Assembly (NCBI GenBank): GCA_001507425.1
Contig: LMAJ01000011.1
Coordinates: forward strand, 62,001 to 126,000
Source of the DNA: Flavobacteriaceae bacterium CRH
Lineage (GTDB): Bacteria > Bacteroidota > Bacteroidia > Flavobacteriales > Flavobacteriaceae
DNA: 64,000 nt
Reading direction: 5' to 3'
Shown here: positions 60,008 through 64,000 of the stretch, in pieces
Position numbering within the stretch: position 1 is the stretch's first letter
Layout: each line of letters opens with the position of its first letter
Translations under genes and position numbers: made by a program
The notes under the pieces: model-generated
The model's input: the letters and a program-made list of their open reading frames with translations, nothing else
Databases searched by the model: none
What the model was told of the DNA's origin: nothing

Positions 60008-61641
60008 TAGTTAGCTGCTTTTCTAAGTTCAACAGAATTTAAAATTCGTTCAGAAATTTCATTTGCATACGTATCTCCTTCTTCGTGTAAAATCATAATT
60101 TGTTGTAATCCCTGGTCTTGTTTAAAAAGCAAAATTTCATAATAAGCTTTTGCACTTGTTTTAGTATCAGGATTTAAAACAGTCATTGTTCCGTAACCTT
60201 TTAATCCCTGAACACCTTGATTCGTTTGGAAATCTTCTTGTTTTACAATAATATTCTGTCCGCCCTGAGATTCAATTATTTTTAAATTTCCTTCTAAAGT
60301 TTTTGCCAAATCAAGATCAACCGGATTTTTAAATTTACTGGTAGAAACTGTAATGTAAAAATTGTCAATCATACTTCCGTATGCAAAAAGCTGCATTTCC
60401 TTAATCAAAGCCATAGCTTCTTTTGGAAGTACTTTTTGAGTATCCATTCTTTTTAAAACCTTTGGAGTTTCAATAAGAACGCCCGGATTTCCATATTCAC
60501 TTTTTACCCATTCACCTTCTAATAATTCTTTAGTAGGATGTCCTATCACATTATCCTTTACATATTTGAAACCTTTGGTGGCAATGAAATAAGTAGTTGT
60601 TGCAACAAGTAAAAAAACAACCGTTCCTACAGCAATTGCAATACGTTTGTTGCGTTTTTTCTGCAATTGAATTTTGATTTGCTTTTGTCTTTGTGCTTCA
60701 TTCAATAACTGATCTTCTATTTCCTCAGGAACTTCGGTAGGAATTGCATTATCAAGCGTCAGGATTACTTTTTGAATCTTATTTCGGTCTTCAGTAATTT
60801 CAAAATCAAGCGGTTTAGATTTTGCAAATTTCACCAAATCGGCCTGACGTAAAACACGCTCTAAATTCTCAACGGTTTCTGGCGTTAAGGTCATTTTTTT
60901 CTTGGTAGAAGCCGTTCTGATTGCCAGAATTAATTCAGAAGTTGTACTTTCCATTGCCGGAATATGAATGGCTTCTTCAATGTAATTACGCGCAATATCA
61001 GTTAGTTCACTATAGTATTCTTTAATTTCACCTTTTTGAACAAGTTCTTTTTGTTCTAAGTTGTTCAATAAACTAGTGGCTTTTTCGATAGGCGTTTTAT
61101 AAACTTCCTCTTCGATTTTTTTCTGTTGGCGTTTTTTAACAAACCAATAGACAAAAGCACCAATTCCGATAATGATAATTACAATCAAAAGATAAATCCA
61201 CCAATCGCCAATACCATTGTCAACGGCGGTAATATCTTTAATATCATACATTTTTTGTTGTAATGTATCGACTTTTATATTTGCCACTTCTACGCGAACA
61301 GAATCACTTAAAAATGGCTTTTTATCAATTAAAATTTTAATACTCGGAATTGTATATTTTCCTGTATCAAATTGCGTTAGGCCATATTTTTTGATCAGTT
61401 CGTAAGTGTCATTTTTTTTAACCGTATCAATTGGATAAGACTGAATTACTTCTAAAGGTCCAATGTTTTTTAGTTTAGGAAAAACAACTTTCGATTTTGA
61501 ACTCACAACTGTTTTAAGTGTTAACTTAAACTCAGCTCCAATTTTGTTTTTTGTTGTATCAATGCTTGTCTCAACATGTTTTTGCTGTGCAAAAATAGCT
61601 GAGGAAAGTAAAAATAAAAAGATGTAAAACTTTAATTTCAT
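60007..61641 (-). CDS. BatD-like membrane protein of the MoxR operon
   Basis: The 544-residue protein has a signal peptide, an N-terminal beta-sandwich (about 20-125, KNKIGAEFKLTLKTVVSSKS), a membrane helix (about 148-168), a helical cytosolic region resembling the DUF4381/BatD tail (LLNNLEQKELVQKGEIKEYY, about 190-300), a second membrane helix (about 335-355) and a further C-terminal domain (about 380-544) that I do not recognise. Position between DUF58 and BatA is conserved in flavobacteria. Confidence 0.82.
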   Translation of the reverse strand: MKLKFYIFLFLLSSAIFAQQKHVETSIDTTKNKIGAEFKLTLKTVVSSKSKVVFPKLKNIGPLEVIQSYPIDTVKKNDTYELIKKYGLTQFDTGKYTIPSIKILIDKKPFLSDSVRVEVANIKVDTLQQKMYDIKDITAVDNGIGDWWIYLLIVIIIIGIGAFVYWFVKKRQQKKIEEEVYKTPIEKATSLLNNLEQKELVQKGEIKEYYSELTDIARNYIEEAIHIPAMESTTSELILAIRTASTKKKMTLTPETVENLERVLRQADLVKFAKSKPLDFEITEDRNKIQKVILTLDNAIPTEVPEEIEDQLLNEAQRQKQIKIQLQKKRNKRIAIAVGTVVFLLVATTTYFIATKGFKYVKDNVIGHPTKELLEGEWVKSEYGNPGVLIETPKVLKRMDTQKVLPKEAMALIKEMQLFAYGSMIDNFYITVSTSKFKNPVDLDLAKTLEGNLKIIESQGGQNIIVKQEDFQTNQGVQGLKGYGTMTVLNPDTKTSAKAYYEILLFKQDQGLQQIMILHEEGDTYANEISERILNSVELRKAAN

Positions 61642-61797
61642 TTGATTTTTGATTTCAGATTTTAGATTTTAGTCTAAAACGAAGCTTAAAAATGGCACGC
61701 GGATGACGAGGATTTAAGCGGATTTTTTATTTGATGTTTTTATTCTTCAATCTTGTTTAAAATCTAATATTCTAACAATCTAAGAAGTCTAAAATTC

Positions 61798-62661
61798 TTA
61801 GCGGGATTTAAAATAACCTAATAATTTAGTAACGTAATTTTCGTCAACTCTTGTGCTTACCACGCCAGCGCCGGATTTACTAAAAATATCTTTAAAATAG
61901 CTGACTCTTTCCTGATAGTGTTTTTCGTAATTCAATCTCACGGTTTTTGAGCCTGTATCGACCAATTGCGTTTTTCCGGTTTCAGCGTCAAGCATGGTTA
62001 CCATTCCTAAATTCGGGATTTTTTCTTCGCGGATATCGTAAACGCGAACACCGGTTATGTCATGTTTTTTAGAAGCAATTTTTAATGTTTGCTCATAATT
62101 TTCAGACATGAAATCAGAAATGACAAAAACAATTGCTTTCTTTTTCTGGGTTCCGGATAAAAACTTTAAAGCCGCTCCAACATCCGTTTTTTGGCTTTTT
62201 GGTTCAAATTCGATCAATTCGCGAATGATTCTCAAAACATGCGAACGCCCTTTTTTTGGTGGAATATACAATTCGACATTGTCAGAAAATAATATTAAAC
62301 CAATCTTGTCATTGTTTTGCGTAGCCGAAAAAGCCATCGTTGCCGCAATTTCGGTTACGATGTCTTTTTTAAACTGATTTTTTGAACCAAAACCTTCTGA
62401 ACCCGAAATGTCCACCATTAACATCATGGTTAATTCGCGTTCTTCTTCAAAAACTTTTACGTGGGCTTCGTTATAGCGTGCGGTTACGTTCCAATCGATG
62501 TTACGAATATCATCGCCATATTGGTATTGACGCACCTCGCTAAAAGTCATCCCGCGCCCTTTAAATGAAGAATGGTATTCACCAGAAAAGATATGATTGC
62601 TCAGTCTTTTGGTCTTGATTTCTATTTTCCGTACTTTTTTTAAAAGCTCTTTTGTATCCAT
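61798..62661 (-). CDS. DUF58 domain protein of the MoxR-Bat operon
   Basis: The DUF58 hallmark RNIDWNVTARY appears near residues 53-63, preceded by GRGMTFSEVRQYQYGDDI. A VWA-like fold follows with MVDISGSEGFG (MIDAS-like D-x-S-x-S) and VFVISDFMSE. Length 287 is normal. DUF58 proteins act with MoxR ATPases. It lies 95 bases after moxR across a palindromic repeat. Confidence 0.92.
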   Translation of the reverse strand: MDTKELLKKVRKIEIKTKRLSNHIFSGEYHSSFKGRGMTFSEVRQYQYGDDIRNIDWNVTARYNEAHVKVFEEERELTMMLMVDISGSEGFGSKNQFKKDIVTEIAATMAFSATQNNDKIGLILFSDNVELYIPPKKGRSHVLRIIRELIEFEPKSQKTDVGAALKFLSGTQKKKAIVFVISDFMSENYEQTLKIASKKHDITGVRVYDIREEKIPNLGMVTMLDAETGKTQLVDTGSKTVRLNYEKHYQERVSYFKDIFSKSGAGVVSTRVDENYVTKLLGYFKSR

Positions 62662-62669
62662 TTTTTCGG

Positions 62670-62756
62670 ATTGCAGATTTTAGATTTTTAGATTTTAGAT
62701 TATTTTTTAGATTGCAGATTTAATCTAAAAATCTGCAATCTAAAATCTAAAATTTC
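62670..62756. repeat. AGATTGCAGATTTTAGATT palindromic repeat between moxR and the DUF58 gene
   Basis: Multiple units of AGATTTTAGATT and their inverse give a long fold-back structure from about 62672 to 62752, the same element as at 1071-1130 and, in part, 61645-61675. It sits inside an operon, so it may shape mRNA stability between the genes. Confidence 0.6.
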
Positions 62757-63761
62757 TTAAGGTACTTCAATCTCGTTTACGATTTTGTTGATAATGTCTA
62801 CAGAAGTAATGTTTTCGGCTTCAGCCTCATACGTTATTCCAACCCTGTGACGTAAAACATCATGTACAACTGCACGAACATCTTCTGGAATTACATATCC
62901 ACGACGTTTGATAAAAGCGTAACATTTTGCCGCAACGGCTAAATTGATACTTCCACGAGGAGATGCTCCAAAACTAATAAGAGGTTTTAGATCGGCTAAT
63001 TTGTATTTCTCTGGATAACGAGTAGCAAAGATGATATCTAAGATATATTTTTCAATTTTTTCATCCATATAAACTTCACGAACTGCTTCTTGTGCACGCA
63101 AAATTTGTTCTACAGAAACTACTGCATTTACTTTTTCGTAAGTTCCTTTTAAATTTTGACGAATTACAAAACGCTCTTCATCAATTTTTGGATAATCAAT
63201 TACGGTTTTCAACATAAAACGATCGACTTGCGCTTCAGGAAGCTGGTATGTTCCTTCTTGCTCAACAGGGTTTTGTGTTGCAAGTACTAAAAATGGACGA
63301 TCAAGTTTGAAAGTCGTGTCGCCAATAGTAACTTGTTTTTCCTGCATCGCCTCTAAAAGTGCAGACTGAACCTTTGCCGGAGCACGGTTAATCTCATCTG
63401 CAAGCACGAAGTTGGCAAAAATTGGTCCTTTTTTAATTGAGAATTCATTTGCTTTAATGTTGTAAATCATTGTTCCAACAACATCGGCAGGTAATAAATC
63501 AGGAGTAAACTGAATACGGCTAAAAGAACCCTGAACCGCTTGCGACAATGTATTTATCGCTAAAGTTTTGGCTAATCCCGGAACACCTTCAAGCAAAATA
63601 TGCCCTTGTCCCAGAAGTCCGATTAATAGACGCTCGACCATGTGTTTCTGGCCCACAATAACTTTGTTCATTTCCATTGTAAGAAGGTCTATAAAAGCAC
63701 TCTCTCTTTCAATTTTTTCATTTATCGCTCTAATGTCTAAAGTCGTTGTATTTTCTTCCAT
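62757..63761 (-). CDS. MoxR family AAA+ ATPase
   Basis: I start at the ATG at 63761 (MEENTTTLDIRAINEKIERE). An upstream ATG at 63821 adds an unrelated basic stretch. The 334-residue protein has a Walker A GVPGLAKT (about 59-66), Walker B NFVLADEINRAP (about 115-126), and sensor 1 LVLATQNPVEQEG. The ISFGASPRGSINLAVAAKCYA segment is typical of MoxR. These ATPases act as chaperones for the VWA partners encoded downstream. It heads the Bat operon. Confidence 0.95.
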   Translation of the reverse strand: MEENTTTLDIRAINEKIERESAFIDLLTMEMNKVIVGQKHMVERLLIGLLGQGHILLEGVPGLAKTLAINTLSQAVQGSFSRIQFTPDLLPADVVGTMIYNIKANEFSIKKGPIFANFVLADEINRAPAKVQSALLEAMQEKQVTIGDTTFKLDRPFLVLATQNPVEQEGTYQLPEAQVDRFMLKTVIDYPKIDEERFVIRQNLKGTYEKVNAVVSVEQILRAQEAVREVYMDEKIEKYILDIIFATRYPEKYKLADLKPLISFGASPRGSINLAVAAKCYAFIKRRGYVIPEDVRAVVHDVLRHRVGITYEAEAENITSVDIINKIVNEIEVP

Positions 63762-63983
63762 ATAAATATTTTTAAACCTTTTTGAACCGTTGATTTCTAA
63801 GCTTAACTTTTGAGAGTGCAAATTGAATATTTTTTGAGAAGTAAGATGTTAAAGAATGGTTAAAACTTCGACCAAAGACCTAATTTTAAGGACGAATTGT
63901 GAATCTATTTTTATATTTTTAAGAACTTTGATGATTATGCTTTATAAAAGCATATTTATTACGAGAAGTAAAGTATTAAAACT

Positions 63984-64000
63984 ATGAGCAAAACAACATT
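63984..64000 (+). CDS. Start of a gene cut by the right window edge
   Basis: An ATG at 63984 begins MSKTT and runs off the end. It lies divergent from moxR after an AT-rich gap with a small palindrome (ATGCTTTATAAAAGCAT, about 63935-63951). Too little is visible to name it. Confidence 0.35.

Noticed and set aside
1..64000. tRNA, rRNA, integrase or attachment site for the island
   Set aside because: I looked for tRNA-like arms, rRNA text and recombinase motifs and saw none, so no integration mechanism can be named.

Overview
The window is chromosomal DNA from a Flavobacterium-like member of the Bacteroidetes. The basis is low GC, no Shine-Dalgarno sites ahead of genes, promoters of the TTG-N19-TAnnTTTG type, and a typical flavobacterial gene set: a TonB receptor with a carboxypeptidase-like domain, the Bat operon, a tyrosine degradation set, and many short palindromic intergenic repeats. 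I see no rRNA, tRNA, CRISPR array, transposase or phage structural gene.

Layout. 1-8.8 kb: housekeeping genes (cvpA, pheS, gpsA) and a stress-type pair (YqhD-like alcohol dehydrogenase, secreted DJ-1/PfpI protein) next to a divergent LysR regulator. 8.9-16.3 kb: a tight three-gene unit made of an NrtR-like NUDIX regulator, an M48-type metallopeptidase and a 1801-residue protein joining a kinase-like N-terminus, DUF4011, an SF1 (COG1112-type) helicase, a REase-like domain and a WGR domain. It resembles an antiviral or genome-defence module, with a partial likeness to the kinase-helicase of Mokosh type I.

16.4-26.9 kb: a same-strand island of 13 genes, nearly all concerned with NAD+ and ADP-ribose. 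They are a divergent PRPP-synthetase-like enzyme, a microbial PARG-like protein, a coiled-coil protein, a VWA protein, an adenylosuccinate-synthetase paralogue, NADAR, an ADP-ribosylglycohydrolase, a macrodomain, DUF4291, the RNA 2'-phosphotransferase KptA, a second macrodomain, a PPP-type phosphatase and a NAMPT/NadV-like enzyme. The first gene has a very clear promoter with two 21-bp palindromes spaced five helical turns apart. Together these genes could both consume NAD+ (KptA, possibly DUF4291) and rebuild it. The Prs-like plus NAMPT-like pair is the composition of phage NAD+ salvage, either NAMPT plus PRPP or the NARP1 route in which ADP-ribose itself is pyrophosphorylated and joined to nicotinamide. 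I consider 8.9-26.9 kb the candidate novel system of the window.

27-54 kb: core genes (nadD, gmk, yicC, pgi, uvrC, folate cyclo-ligase), a TonB receptor, an AraC/SDR pair, tryptophan dioxygenase, hppD and hmgA for aromatic amino acid breakdown, a patatin/outer-membrane fusion, two four-helix-bundle (IVP-type) genes and a likely small RNA or leader at 42.6 kb. 54-63.8 kb: the complete minus-strand moxR-DUF58-batD-like-batA-batB-batC-batD-batE operon. Its neighbour is a YfbK-like VWA lipoprotein on the other strand.

All functions rest on motifs read by eye. No database search was run. Several gene starts were moved from TTG or upstream ATG to a better-placed ATG and this is stated in the entries.
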